A DNA stretch of 64,000 nt, from assembly GCA_965112735.1 (NCBI GenBank), contig OZ218953.1, positions 434,001 to 498,000 on the forward strand, read 5' to 3'. The translations under genes were made by a program, and so were the position numbers. The notes under the pieces were generated by a model. It ran no database searches. It was not told the origin of the DNA and saw only the letters and a program-made list of their open reading frames with translations. Position 1 is the first letter of the stretch; every line of letters begins with the position of its first letter. This DNA is from Phaeosaccion multiseriatum (taxonomy: Eukaryota > Ochrophyta, other classes). Positions 51,945 through 63,180 of the stretch are shown here, piece after piece.

Positions 51945-52274
51945 TAAGTTGGTCAGGTTTGCTATCTGCTGCTGTAGTATTGCGCAATACTAATCTAAGT
52001 GGGTAGTGTAGCCTATATAAAGGCAACATGCTGCATTAGCATAAACGTGTCTTGTTGAGAAGGTGGATCCCCTCCACCTACTCCTGGACTAGAGATATCA
52101 GGGAACGCATCGTCCCCATCCCCGTCCTGCTCTGTCCCGCTAGCATGCCCCCCAGGCATGGGTACCGCAAGACAGCACTACGTCTCCTGTTGATTTACAC
52201 TCACTTCGTTTTCTGCCGCTGAACAATTAAATTGCGGAACCAGCTAGCTGTAAAGATGTTCGCGACAATTGTCG

Positions 52275-52455
52275 TGTTGCGATGTCCCTCCCGCACTATG
52301 ATACGTAAGCTGTTGTGTGTGTCAACTAATATATATTGCCCTTAACAGAACCATAAACGTAGTACGTAGAAGAGGCCCAGAGTTTCAGATCCCCAAGTGT
52401 GGACGTTATCAGTATTGGGCATCCCACAGACCCCAATAATGATCATATCACAACA
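52275..52455 (-). repeat. 5' LTR of the copia-type element
   Basis: 181 bp; the right copy, followed on the right by the target duplication CCCTT. Confidence 0.92.
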
Positions 52456-53153
52456 CCCTTCCCTCTCCGCGGTGGCGCTGGCTGTCCGACAACATGCCTC
52501 TGGAGCTCTCTCTCGCCGCGGTGCAGAGGGGCGATATGGCAAGAGCAGCCAGAGGTGCACATCGCAAACACGCGCTTGAGGTTCGCGGTGAGTGAATGAG
52601 TGAGGGAGGGGATGGATGGAGGGAGGGACGGAGGGGGAGGTTTGGGGCTCTAAGGAGCAGCACCAACTGTGACGTGAATTGACCCAGTGAGTGAAGCCCA
52701 CTGTTGAAAGTCAGTAGTATGTCAATGGCCCAGGCCCAGGCAGATACGGTGAGAAACGGTGCGTGGCCCGTTTCTCAGCGGCAGCAGCCAATAGCGAGAC
52801 CCGCAAGGAGCGGCACTATGCCAACACCCGACCGAGAGCGTGTTCGCCTCACCACCTTCGCCATCGAGACCCACGGACGACTCGGTGCACAGGCGCAATC
52901 GCTCGCTCCTACACGCACTCGCCGAGCACGTCGTTTCCCGCACGGGCCGCACCGGCTCCTCCACCACCAAGGGCCACGTCTTGACCAGGCTTATGTGGCT
53001 CTCGCTGAGGAGACGGCGCCTTCCTGGCCCGGCTCAACCGCAGCGCCGGATCAGCACTACTCCCTCGAGGGGGAGTAGCCGGCCTCTCTTGGGCCCTAGA
53101 GACACACGCACACACACACACACACACACAAAACACACGCAAACACCCAATTC

Positions 53154-53481
53154 TCGCCCCCGTGCACGCCTAGCGGCCTAGGCCTATTTTTGGAAAATTG
53201 CCCGGCCTAGCGAGGGCCGTAGGCCCTCGGCCTATCTATAGGCCGCCTAGGCGGCGGCCTAGGCGGGGGCCGGATAAGTGAGGTTGTCTCTTTCCGCCTC
53301 GCTGGCCCTACGAGGAGTGCAGGCCTACAGGTGTGCTGCCACCCACTGGGCTGGGCGGCACCACGCACGCGCCCACGGTCACTGGGAGGCTGCCTAGAGG
53401 CGGGCTATAGACCGCCTAGGGCTGAAAAGTGAGCGGCCTAGAGCGGCCGGAGGCCGCCGGCCTAGGCGTGCACGGGGGCGA
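53154..53481. mobile_element. Second foldback/MITE-like element with 20-bp TIRs
   Basis: The ends are perfect inverted repeats of at least 20 bp beginning TCGCCCCCGTGCACG, with an exact 6-bp target duplication CAATTC (53148-53153, 53482-53487). The interior is built of TAGGCC/GGCCTA palindromes like the 901-bp element at 37715. Both elements start TCG, share GCCTAG in the terminal repeat and duplicate 6 bp, so they look like one family. It lies exactly at the junction between duplication units 1 and 2. Confidence 0.87.
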
Positions 53482-54664
53482 CAATTCCCCGTGACTGAGT
53501 TACCCATATACTTTTTTTTTTTTTTTTTTTTTTTGGCTTGTTTTTTTTTGTTCTGTTCTCTCCCTCGGCTCTTAATCCCTTCTTCTCCTGTGAGCTTCTA
53601 TCGGCAGTGTGCTATACTCACAACCTCTCGAAGGGGTGTAAAGGCTACTGAAGCCTGTATTGTCTTTGTAGCCTGCTTTCCCGTGCCCCCCGGGGTTCGA
53701 TTTTTTCCACTTTTCGGGCCCCCTGGGGCTCGATTTTTTCCACTTTTTTTTTTGGGGTTCCCCCCCGGGGGGAGCTGTATCATTGTTTCCTTTTCTTTCT
53801 TTCTTTCTCCCTTTCCTCCCCCCATTATAGTCCCGCGGGCGCGTATTGTAGCACTGTGGAGATGTGTGTGTGTAGGTTTTGGAAGATCTTTCTCTCTAGA
53901 GTCAGCGGGGCGCCAGCGGCATATTGATACTGGCGATTGATCACGAAGCATGGCTACAATACCAGAACGACGGTTGGAGCAAGGGTACGCAGCTGTGGCC
54001 GTCGTGGTAGACACAGCAGGCGCACCTAGTCTACCGCAGTGCCCCAGCTGAATCTCATCTCCCGACAGGCAGGGATGGCGGTTGGACCACAGGAGCACCA
54101 ACGACGGCTCCTGCTGGTGCTCCTGCTGGCTCGTGTACTCGTCCGCTTGCTGCCGCGGCCAGCCTTGACTGCTGCTGCCGTTGTCAGGGAGGGGGGAAGG
54201 GTTCTGAAGCTACATAATCTAATGCCCCCCCATGGCTCGTCCCTTGTTGAGCTCAAGTAGCTGTGGGTAACGTCCTTCGCTGCATCAGACCCGCCCGGAG
54301 CTCGACGTCAATGGAACAGACCAAGCTTTCTACCTCCGCCTGAATTCAGTCCCGTGTACTCCTCTGCTCACCATGTACATACGGGCAAGGCCAAGATTGG
54401 CACAGGGGAGAGGGGCAGGGCAACGAGAGGTATGGGACAGCGTGGGGGCGAGGGAATGAGTGAGAAGGTGGGCGACAAAGGGGAGTACAAGACAAATGGT
54501 GAGCGAGGGAGGGAGTGAGTGAGGGAGTAGCGAAGTGATGGGTGGGTGAGAGAGTTGTATTTTGAGGTAGAGAGGAAGTGAGTGAATGTGGGCGATTCGT
54601 TTGGGGAGAGACGGCGTGCGTGCGCGCGCGATTGATGGAGTGGGTGAATGAAGGAGAGGTGAGA
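53482..54664. repeat. Segmental duplication, left block A of unit 2
   Basis: Matches 38943-40436 without the solo LTR. It begins with only the last ~17 nt of the tRNA-Asp gene (caattccccgtgactga), so the tRNA is truncated here and cannot fold. The T runs and the following ~850 bp are retained. Confidence 0.9.
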
Positions 54665-54889
54665 ACGGGAGGGAGCTCCCGTTCTCAATCCCTCGCTTGC
54701 ATACTCACTCACTCACGACCGTATTCACTCACTCGCTCCGTCACTCTCACCCACTCGCTACTTCACCCACACACACTCCCTCACTCCATCCCTCTCTCCC
54801 TATGCATCAATCTCCCTCGACCTGTCTCTCCCTCCCTCCCCCCTCGCCCCTTCCACCTCTCGCTGTCATCCCCTGTCCCAGTCAAGCGC

Positions 54890-57800
54890 TATGGCAGGAG
54901 CTCCGCTTCAAGAGGCTGTGGGGGGCATGTCCTGCGCGGCGTTGCGCCAGTGCGGTTATCGTACACCGAGGAGACCCAGATATTCCCCGCCCCTTAACGA
55001 CAAGCGCGAGCTGCACCTGCCCTTCGCTCAAGTTGTTCTTCTCACCAGCCATGGACAAGGTAAGAGGGTAAGAGCCAGTAAGAGGCACCCGTGGTGTCTG
55101 GCTGGGTGTGACCGTCCACTCCGTGAATGAGCGAGGTGGCGTGGTGATTGATGAAGAGCGCGTGCGAGTCGGCACGGTCAGGCACAGGGGGGCCGAGATG
55201 AGGAGCTAACTGAGTAGGGTGGGTGGGTTGGTATGTGTGGTTGTGGCGAGAAGGTGCATTGCAAGGCAGGAGGTGGAGACGAACGGTTGAGGCTGCTTTG
55301 CTCTCGTTGTGGTGGGGCTACGGCGGGCGCGGGGGGGGGGGCTTAGAACACCGCAAGCGGCACCAGACAGGCCACGCTTGTGGCGAGGCCATACGATACG
55401 GATGGTGACAGCAATATAAGCCTATAATACAAGCCTTGTCCAAGCCGCCTTGTATAAGTGTTATCCCAGCCATCGTGTAGAAGGCCTAAAGGTCTTGGGA
55501 TAAGTCCTCATATACAGGACTTCACTTTCCTGATGCCCACAGTTTGATCAAATGGCATAAATCTATGGCCCGCCTTTGGCTCTGGCGGATTGGTAGGGAG
55601 ACAACGTTTTACCAGTAGTGCCATGTGCGGTTTTTGGGGAGAGGCCATCGTCGTGCCTGACTGACAGTCTCATTGCCCTATCTACTGACTACCTCACTGA
55701 CTGACTTGCAGGTGATTGCGAGTTCACAGACATGGACCTGGGCGGTCTTGGAGCGGGCCCCGTGCGGACACGGCCCATGACCCCAAGCAATGTTCTCTCT
55801 GAGCTCGCAGCTGCTCAGCCTCTCTCAGGTCAGTCAGTCAGGTAGTCCGTCGGTCAGTCGGTCAGTGGGGCAGTGAGTAAGTGACTCAGTCAGTCGGTCA
55901 GTCAGTCGGTCAGTCAGTCAGTCAGTCAGTCTGTCAGGCAGTCTGCCAGGCACCCCCGCCAGGCAGTCGGTCAGGCAGTCGGTCCGTGACTGAGTCAGAC
56001 GCCCAATCGATGAGTCTCTGTCTCCTCCGTCTGCTACCATCCTCTCTATACTAGTCCGACCAAGGTTTGGAGCGCGAGTGGACGACGAGTCAGACGGTGG
56101 GCGGAGGAGGAGGGGCAGGGTGGGGGGGCTCCCCAGTAGCATGGGTCCAGAACGGCAGCGCGCAGGTGGGGCCGCAGGACTTTAGCTGGAGACAAACCCA
56201 GCAAGGGGGGAGGGGGAGGAGGAGGCTGTGGGCAGTACCAACCCGGCGTACCTTTCCCAGAGCCAGGACACCTCCTTGCTCTTGCGTATCATTGGCGGAG
56301 ACAGCGGTGCCGGCGGTGGTGGAGGCGTGACGGGGCGGCGCTACACAGCAGTCGCATGGAGGGGGGTGGTACGGGCGAAGGCGCCACGGCAAAGGACGGA
56401 AGACCGCCGAAGGGCGCCATGTTCAGGTGCGTTAGGGTTCGTGAGATTTTACATATGTAGAGGTGGATTGGGTGGACCTGTGACCTGTTTCGATGGTTCA
56501 AACACTTGTTTGGATGGAGGCTGGGGGGAGGGGAGGTTGTCACACGCACCGGTCGTAGAATAGTGCAGAGTAGGCTGTTCTAGTACAAGCGGTTTGCGTA
56601 AAGTGGCACTCAAGTGAATTTTTGCCCCTCCTCCCTCCCCCTCCTGTTGTCCGCACGCAGGCGGTATCGGCAGGGGGAGCTGCCGGACATTGAGATTCCT
56701 CTCAGGGACGTACTAAAGCCCCTGCAGCACCTCGCCATGCTCCATGGAGGAGTGGCAAAGGAGCTCTTCGTGCAGCTCTTCAGCCATCTACTGTATACGT
56801 CTGGGGAAGGAGGAGGAAGCGCGCTTCCAGGTGTGGGGACGGGGCGTGAGCAGCACCAGCAGGATGAGCAGTTGGTGGTACAGCAGCAGCAGTTGGTGAT
56901 ACACCAGCATGAGAGACAAGAGCGTCAAAGGAGCACACAAAGCTCGTGGGGTGCCTGCTCGCGGCGTGCCGGGCGGTGGCGACGCTTTCTGTGTCACCAA
57001 CTGCTGTTGCTACGACTGCTGCTGCTCCTGCGGCCCCCATGCCGTTGCGTTTACCTCCTTCGCTCATTGCCAACTCGGCTATTCGGAGTCTGAATTGCCA
57101 CTCCGGCCCCAGCATCGTGGCCAAGCAGGCCAAGCAGCAGAGGAGCATGACCACAGCAAGGGGGAGAGGGAGTAAGGGGGCAGCGCACATCACGTCCAAG
57201 AGGGGTGGTGGAGGTGGAGGTGGAGGTGGTGCGGTTGGTGATACAGAGGCCGGCGAGGAGAAGCAAGACGAGAAGGAGGAGCTGGTGTCGTGGCTGGAGC
57301 TGAGCAGACTGTACGCTGAACTGGGGGAGAAGGATGTCTTGTTCGGGTTGTCTGCAAGGGCGAGCACTGTAGAGGAGACGCGCAGGGCACTGGACTGCGA
57401 GCTGCGGGGGGGACTTGAAGGGCGCCATGAAGACGTATAACCAATTGGTGGGGGATACGGCTCGCCGCCTCGAGGAACAAGAGCAGCAGGAGGAGGAGGA
57501 GCAGGAGGGAGGGGAGAGGTGGTGGCGACCCAGACGGAGCTGGGTATGAGGGATCTGCGAACGCTGGAGGTAGGTGGGTCATTGGGTGTGGGTGGATGGG
57601 TGGGTGGGTGGGTTGGTGGATGGACGGGTCGGTGAGTGGATGGGTGGGTTGGTGGGTGGGTAGTCAAGTCAATCATTCAGTCAGGTGTGCTGTCAGTCAC
57701 CGCACCGCTACACCTGTGTACCCAACCTCTGTACCAATCTATATGCACCGCTTCCCGCGATGAAAGAGGTACGTTCCCTGCCCATACACCTCGAACCCCC

Positions 57801-58740
57801 TTCACATACACCCACTCTGTATACACAATTTGACCCACTTGCAGGAGGCGGTGGAGGCAATGTGCAAGGACGTGCCCATGTGGGACCTTTCTCGCCGCGA
57901 CTCGCACCTTCCCTGCTTCGTCTGGGCACAGCTATACAGCGAGGGGCACCACAGACAATGTCGCCGGAGCGGTAGCAGAGCGGGCGAATTTTCCCATCGG
58001 GGCGAAGGAGGACGCCTCGCCCATCAGCCTTGACCCAAATTGGAGACAGCCTTGACCCTCAACCCTCTCCCCTTTCGACTCTTCCCTTTCCCCTCTCCCA
58101 TCCCCACTCGCCCCTCTCGCCTCGCCTCCCTTCCCTCTCCGCGGTGGCGCTGGCTGTCCGACAACATGCCTCTGGAGCTCTCTCTCGCCGCGGTGCAGAG
58201 GGGCGACATGGCAAGAGCAGCCAGAGGTGCACATCGCAAACACGCTCTTGAGGTTCGCGGTGAGTGAATGAGTGAGGGAGGGGAGGGATGGAGGGAGGGA
58301 GGTTTGGGGCTCTAAGGAGCAGCACCAACTGTGACGTGAATTGACCCAGTGAGTGAAGCCCACTGTTGAAAGTCAGTATTATATCAATGGCCCAGGCCCA
58401 GGCAGATACGGTGAGAAACGGTGCGTGGCCCGTTTCTCAGCGGCAGCAGCCAATAGCGAGACCCGCAAGGAGCGGCACTATGCCAACACCCGACCGAGAG
58501 CGTGTTCGCCTCACCACCTTCGCCATCGAGACCCACGGACGACTCGGTGCACAGGCGCAATCGCTCGCTCCTACACGCACTCGCCGAGCACGTCGTTTCC
58601 CGCACGGGCCGCACCGGCTCCTCCACCACCAAGGGCCACGTCTTGACCAGGCTTATGTGGCTCTCGCTGAGGAGACGGCGCCTTCCTGGCCCGGCTCAAC
58701 CCCAGCGCCGGACCAGCACTACTCCCTCGAGGGGGAGTAG
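54890..58740 (+). pseudogene. DNA-PKcs-like gene fragment (linker and FAT region), copy 2
   Basis: Recognised by several short collinear matches to the DNA-dependent protein kinase catalytic subunit. Exon 55712-55828 reads CEFTDMDLG...TRPMTPSNVLSE. Next is a segment with PQDFSWRQTQQGG (~56170-56210). An exon ending at 56426 splices to 56661 to give RRYRQGELPDIEIPLRDVLKPLQ, followed by VAKELFVQLFSHLL. Near 57290 it reads SWLELSRLYAELGEKDVLFGL. In block B lies LELSLAAVQRGDMARAA (58170-58240). DNA-PKcs acts in DNA double-strand break repair and belongs to the PIKK family. A 7-G run at 57406-57412 shifts the frame between CELRG and DLKGAMKTYNQLV, and another frame change lies between 56800 and 57000. 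No kinase or FATC domain follows before the transposon at 58.8 kb. It is either a truncated pseudogene or a gene with unrecognised introns. Confidence 0.6.
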
Positions 58741-58760
58741 CCGGCCAGTCGCGGGCCCCA

Positions 58761-58793
<33 letters not shown>

Positions 58794-58814
58794 GACACAC
58801 ACACAAACACCCAA
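57776..58814. repeat. Segmental duplication, right block B of unit 2
   Basis: Matches 48051-48403 plus 52456-53153; similarity stops at 'acacccaattc'. It includes a (CA)n run at 58764-58808 in both copies. Confidence 0.9.
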
Positions 58815-58881
58815 TTCCCTTACGTGACGTACTTACGTAAGGTACTAAAAGTAATATATTCCCCAGCTCGCTCATGGGATC

Positions 58882-59346
58882 ATGGCCTCTGCTGCCGCTG
58901 CTGTTCCGGCTACAGCGTCGCCCCCATTGCAATGGCCGGACAAGATGATGGCTGCGGGAGTGGGTTCTTTCTTGGAGTTCAAAAGAGCCTCGGCTTGCCG
59001 CATGAGGGCCCCCCACACGCGATCTCTCATTGCTGGAGGATGTTTCGACGTGAAGGAACTTACCTACGATGTCCAGAAGCTATTCAAAGGTGTGAGTGGC
59101 ACAGCTGGTACCAGCAAGGAAGGACTGAAGGCTTTCTTGGCCGAGCTGAGGGGAGAGACACCAAGGTGAGCCACAGCAACATGTGAAGCATGGGAACGAC
59201 CTTTGGAGCAGACCCTTCCGAATTTCATTTGTCTCATCCTTGCTTGTTCTTCGTCTTGTCATGGCAGGCTTAACGTGAAGGGGCCATCTGATGAACCCAT
59301 CCTTGAGAGCATTGGGAAGGATCCCCCTATCGATGACGTGGAATGA
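58882..59346 (+). CDS. Small two-exon ORF of unknown function beside the transposon
   Basis: Exons 58882-59165 and 59268-59346 with GT-AG borders encode 120 residues. The N-terminus is Ala-rich, the middle is mixed (e.g. SFLEFKRASACRMRAPHTRS), and the C-terminus is acidic (ESIGKDPPIDDVE). Not recognised. Its position directly upstream of the transposase remnant suggests it belongs to that element, perhaps as its N-terminal or accessory protein. Confidence 0.4.
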
Positions 59347-59511
59347 CTTCCAGCGGGCGACGAATGGCGACCACAAGACATTCAGGAGACTGAAAGAAAG
59401 GGAGACTGAGATGCAGATGTCTGCTGATGATTGAGAGAGAGAGACCTCTGACATCGAGCCTGGTGGTAGTGGAGATGACGGCCACCCTGAGGAGAGGGAG
59501 AGCCACGACAT

Positions 59512-62500
59512 TTGATGGGGGGCAGCAGAAGGGACCAGCCACTCTCACGTGCAACACAGGGAGCCGTCGAGGTAGGAGCGAGTGCCACCACCACAACCAC
59601 GAGCACCAGCCGCTTCAGCAGCATTAGCGGCCGCAGCAGAAGCAGCAGCATTAGTAGCATCAGCATCAGCATCAGCAGCAGCAGCAGCAGCAGGCAGCAG
59701 CTGCAGCAGCGACGAGGACGAGGATGAGGAGGATGCTGCTGCGAAGGCACGAACAGCAGCAGCAGCAGCTGAAGCAGCAGCAGCATGGAGGAATCTCCTG
59801 ACGGGTGGCACCAAACCCCGAAAGGCAAACGCTTCGACACTTGTGCCACAGCCGCCTGCGCTCGCGACTGCAGCAACGGCCATTGACCTTCGGAGTGTGA
59901 AGGATGCAAAGGGGAGGCCGCTGTCGAAGCGAGCACGGCAAGCTTTGGCGCAGAGGCTCACCAGCCTGCCATGCCCTCCATCAGCAGTGGCTGTATCAGC
60001 GGGACAGCAACCACATTGTAGACGGCGATGCGATATCGAGGGGTCGACAGAGAAGGAACACATGGACAAGGCTGTATCTGCTGTGAAGAATGATAAAGGC
60101 GGCGCAGCAGTATGCAATCACCAAGATTGCTCTGGAGTATAGGTGCAAGGGACGGGTTGCTTCTGCGGCTGTTGGTGGGAAGGCCCATCAAGCCTTGCCT
60201 GCCTCAACCGAAGAGGCACTGGTGAGCTTCCGCGGCTTTGGGGTTGACTGGAACTATGTAGGCACCCTGGCCAGGGGTATGGCCCATGCATTGGGACTTG
60301 CTTCATTCGTGGCATCAGGAGGCTGGCTGCAGGGCTTGCTTCAAGCGCCGCCACCCAATTTTAGTGACGCGGCGAGCCCAGCCCCTTGCGCTCACGACGA
60401 GACAGGGAAGGAGTATCTAGGCGAGTTCCTACCTAGGTGAGTCTACATTCGTGGAGGGCAGGATAGCGCCCCGCCCCCCCGCGGGCCTCCAAAGGGACTG
60501 GAGAGGGGGGTGGGGGTAGGGACAGGACAGAGGAGAGGCGCGTGCGACAGGGAGAGGGCATAGGGAGAGGGGGAGAGTGAGGGGGCGAGGGCGAGGAAGA
60601 GGGGGGAGGAGGGGGAGAGAGTGTGAGGGAGAGAGGTCGGAGGGAGACGGAAGGGGCGAGGGAGAGGAAGATGGAGAGGGAAGAGGGCAGAGAGAGAGAG
60701 AGAAAGGCCTGTACTCTCCCCCACCAAATGACTTCATCCATGCTTTTCCAACCACGATAATAAGTGTTCTCTGCCTCGCTTGCCTATCTCCCCTTCCTTC
60801 CCCTCCCCTTCTCAGTATGTTGGCAAAGCTGGCTGTGGCATCTGGGTGTGAGGTGGAGGACCTCCAACCGGTGCAGTTCTGGAACAGCGATGAGGCAGGC
60901 ATGAATACACAAAACGGTGTCGTGAACGTTGTTGCCCAAAAGGGGCCCGACCATGTGTCAATGACAGCTCAGGAGCGATCAAGTCACGTCACTATTGTCG
61001 GTGCTGTCGATGCCGCTGGATGTATGAGCCCGTTCTTCGTCATTGCTGGAGCACGGAGGCAGGCACACACTGCCAATGCGGACGCATCACCTGGCTCTGA
61101 CTTGGAACAGTCCTTGCCCGCCACAGCAGAGATCCATTACACGGAGAACGGATACGTCACCGACAAGCTCGTTGTTCATCAAGCAGAAGCGAGCCCGCCT
61201 GCAAGAGCTGGCGGGGCGCGATGTGCCGATTTTGCTCCTGATGGATGGCGATGCTTCGCACACGATGACCCGGGATGCTCTTCACGCTATGCGCGAAGCC
61301 GGCATCATCTGCGCATGCATGCCCGCGCACACATCGGGGGAGTTCCAACCTCTGGACGTCAAAGTCTTTCGCCCTTTCAAGTCCGCTCTGAGGAGCGGTC
61401 TCTCGGGCTGGCAGCGACTCTTCAACAGAGAGAACATGAGCCGGCAGGAGCTTCTTGTTCTGGCCTCCGAGGCTCTCGCAGTTGCAGGAGATGACAAAGG
61501 CTTTCGACGCGATCATGCTTCAGCGAGTGGGCTCTTCGTCCTTTGCAGCCTTGCAGCCGACATGGTCAAACACCCCCCGATGTGGCAGCTGTGCAGCACC
61601 TCCTTCTCCTTCCTCATGAGCGTTTACAGTCTGTGGACAGACCATCGCAGCTAAGGCGCAAAAGCGCCGTTGCGAGCCGCAAGCAGGGCTCCGCTGCAGC
61701 ACGTCGCTTAAACGCCATCGGGGAGTCAACGTCGACGTGTAAGGACCTTAACACGGAAGAGAGGCCCCTTCTACTGAGAGACAAGATGGCAGAGAGGGAG
61801 GAGGCAGCGCAGGAAGAGGCAGCGGCGGAGAAAAAGAAGAAGGACGAAGACGGTGTGACGGAGGCTGTCCTGAGAACTCTCTCGGGTTCATCTGGAAGGG
61901 GAAGAACAAAAGACTCTCTTGAAGGGGAGTCTTTGGGCTTTCATCAACGCCCAAGCCAGCACGTCTGAAGTGCGCAAGAAGGCCCCCGACAAGTCGACCA
62001 AGAAGCAAGAGCTTCTCGCCTACGTCAAGTCGTATGTCGAGACAGATGCGCGAGCAGAAAGATGGATAGGGGCGCCAGAGCCCGCTGAGACGGCAGAAAA
62101 GGGACATGATCCAGTAGCGTCTGCAGATGAAGAGCATGACGCAAAAGAGGACGAAGGGGAAGGAGAGGGCGATGTCAGCCCAACGGCAGCGGATGAAGAG
62201 GGGGAAGAGGAGGCCGCAGCGACATCGCCATCCCCCAGGGGGGGAAGGGGGGGGGTGAGCGCTGGTGAGCGAGAGGCTCTGCTCGCAGGCGCCGCAGACG
62301 TGGAGAGGACGGAGGGAGATGTGACGGGGGTGGGGAGTGCACGATGGGTCGAGAGCGTCATGAGCAAAGACGGAGGCGAAGACAGTCGGTCGGCGCTGGA
62401 GGCGATGCAGGAGGAGGAGGGAACAGGCGTACCGTTGGACGAAGGAGAGGCCAAACAATCAGACGAAGGAGATAGAGGGCAAGAGGAGGACGACGACGTG

Positions 62501-62602
62501 GCACTAGTCTCGGGTGCCAAGTCTCGAGCGGGCAGAGCGCTGAAGCGCCCCAGGCGGGAGGCGACAACACGAGAGGAGACGAGTGAACGCCCACGGAATT
62601 AA
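59512..62602 (+). pseudogene. pogo/Tigger-like DDE transposase, decayed
   Basis: Pieces in order: a low-complexity Ala/Ser and acidic region (59580-59790); a basic segment; a helix-turn-helix-like stretch in another frame (AAQQYAITKIALEYRCKGRV, 60090-60150); and after ~60815 the catalytic core. The core has NSDEAGMNTQ (first Asp), then, after a frame change near 61165-61185, ILLLMDGDASH (second Asp) and GEFQPLDVKVFRPFK (third Asp), the DDE_1 pattern of the pogo/Tigger branch of Tc1/mariner. The C-terminal tail is Lys- and Glu-rich and passes through two more frames up to 62602. The frame changes at ~60085, ~61175 and ~61920 mean the copy is dead unless some are introns. The 60440-60810 stretch is a likely intron, ending in a pyrimidine tract. 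Confidence 0.7.
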
Positions 62603-63180
62603 GCAGAGAAAGTGGCGCAAAGACAGATGTCGAAATGGAGGATCTTGGAAGGGGGGAAGCGGACTAAACCCTGACGTGGGCCCGACGTCGGCTGGTAGCA
62701 GATAGCATACTAGCAGGTAGTATAGTCTCGGTTCGGTACAGTCCCGGGGACGTACACACCGCTGTGTGTTCTTTTGAAAGTCAATGTATTATGTATTATC
62801 CAAACCCAACCAGACCCCGCGCCCGCTGTTCTCGGCAACACGCCCCTCTGCCGCCCGGCTCACACACATGCACACGGACGTCCACACGCGTTCTCGGCCA
62901 AAGCACGAGCCGTCTAATGTACGTGTCTCGATGACGTCCGATGCCTTTCTTTGCTTCAAGTTCCTAAACTCTTTCTTGAGCTCCGCCTCACCGAGTTAAG
63001 ACCTTTGGAAGAGAGAGGGAGTGAGGGGGGCAGGACAGGGCCAGCGTCAGAGACGGCCCAGCGCCTGCGGAACGGCGAGCGCTGGGTTCTAAAACAGAGA
63101 ATATCCCCACTCACCTGGCTACCCGGCCGCCGTGATTGGCTGGAGATGCTTGTCGTCAAGGCCTCGAGTCCCACCGACTA
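62603..63180. other. Non-coding spacer
   Basis: No supported gene. 62690-62725 has a short repeat of 'agcaggtagtatag / agcagatagcatac'. The remainder is unique, moderately GC-rich sequence that may include the 3' untranslated region of the minus-strand gene at 63181. Confidence 0.45.

Larger units (their letters stand above)
48404..52455 (-). mobile_element. Ty1/copia-type LTR retrotransposon, internally deleted
   Basis: The 181-bp LTRs (48404-48584 and 52275-52455) start TGTTGCG and end CACAACA, with one mismatch seen (cgttagc/cgtaagc). The target duplication CCCTT is exact (48399-48403, 52456-52460), and the empty site is visible at ~58128 as ctcccttccctctcc. A polypurine tract (minus strand aagggggg) abuts the left LTR, so transcription is leftward. 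A copia-type RNase H end is recognisable near 48729-48860. Most of pol is missing. The palindrome CGACAATTGTCG lies directly beside the 5' (right) LTR. Confidence 0.88.
48051..53153 (+). pseudogene. DNA-PKcs-like FAT-region exons, truncated copy 1 (block B of unit 1), split by a copia element
   Basis: 48051-48403 joined to 52456-53153 matches 57776-58814 almost base for base. It includes the exon starting after the acceptor at ~48120 (EAVEAM.KDVPMWDLS) and the exon encoding LELSLAAVQRGDMARAA. The retrotransposon at 48404-52455 splits it. The upstream exons present in unit 2 are missing here, replaced by the nested LTR elements. No kinase domain follows. It is therefore a fragment that cannot encode a whole protein. 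Confidence 0.7.

Noticed and set aside
58815-58850. Palindromic ttacgtaa region as the left terminal repeat of the pogo-like element
   Set aside because: No matching inverted copy was found to the right up to 63180.
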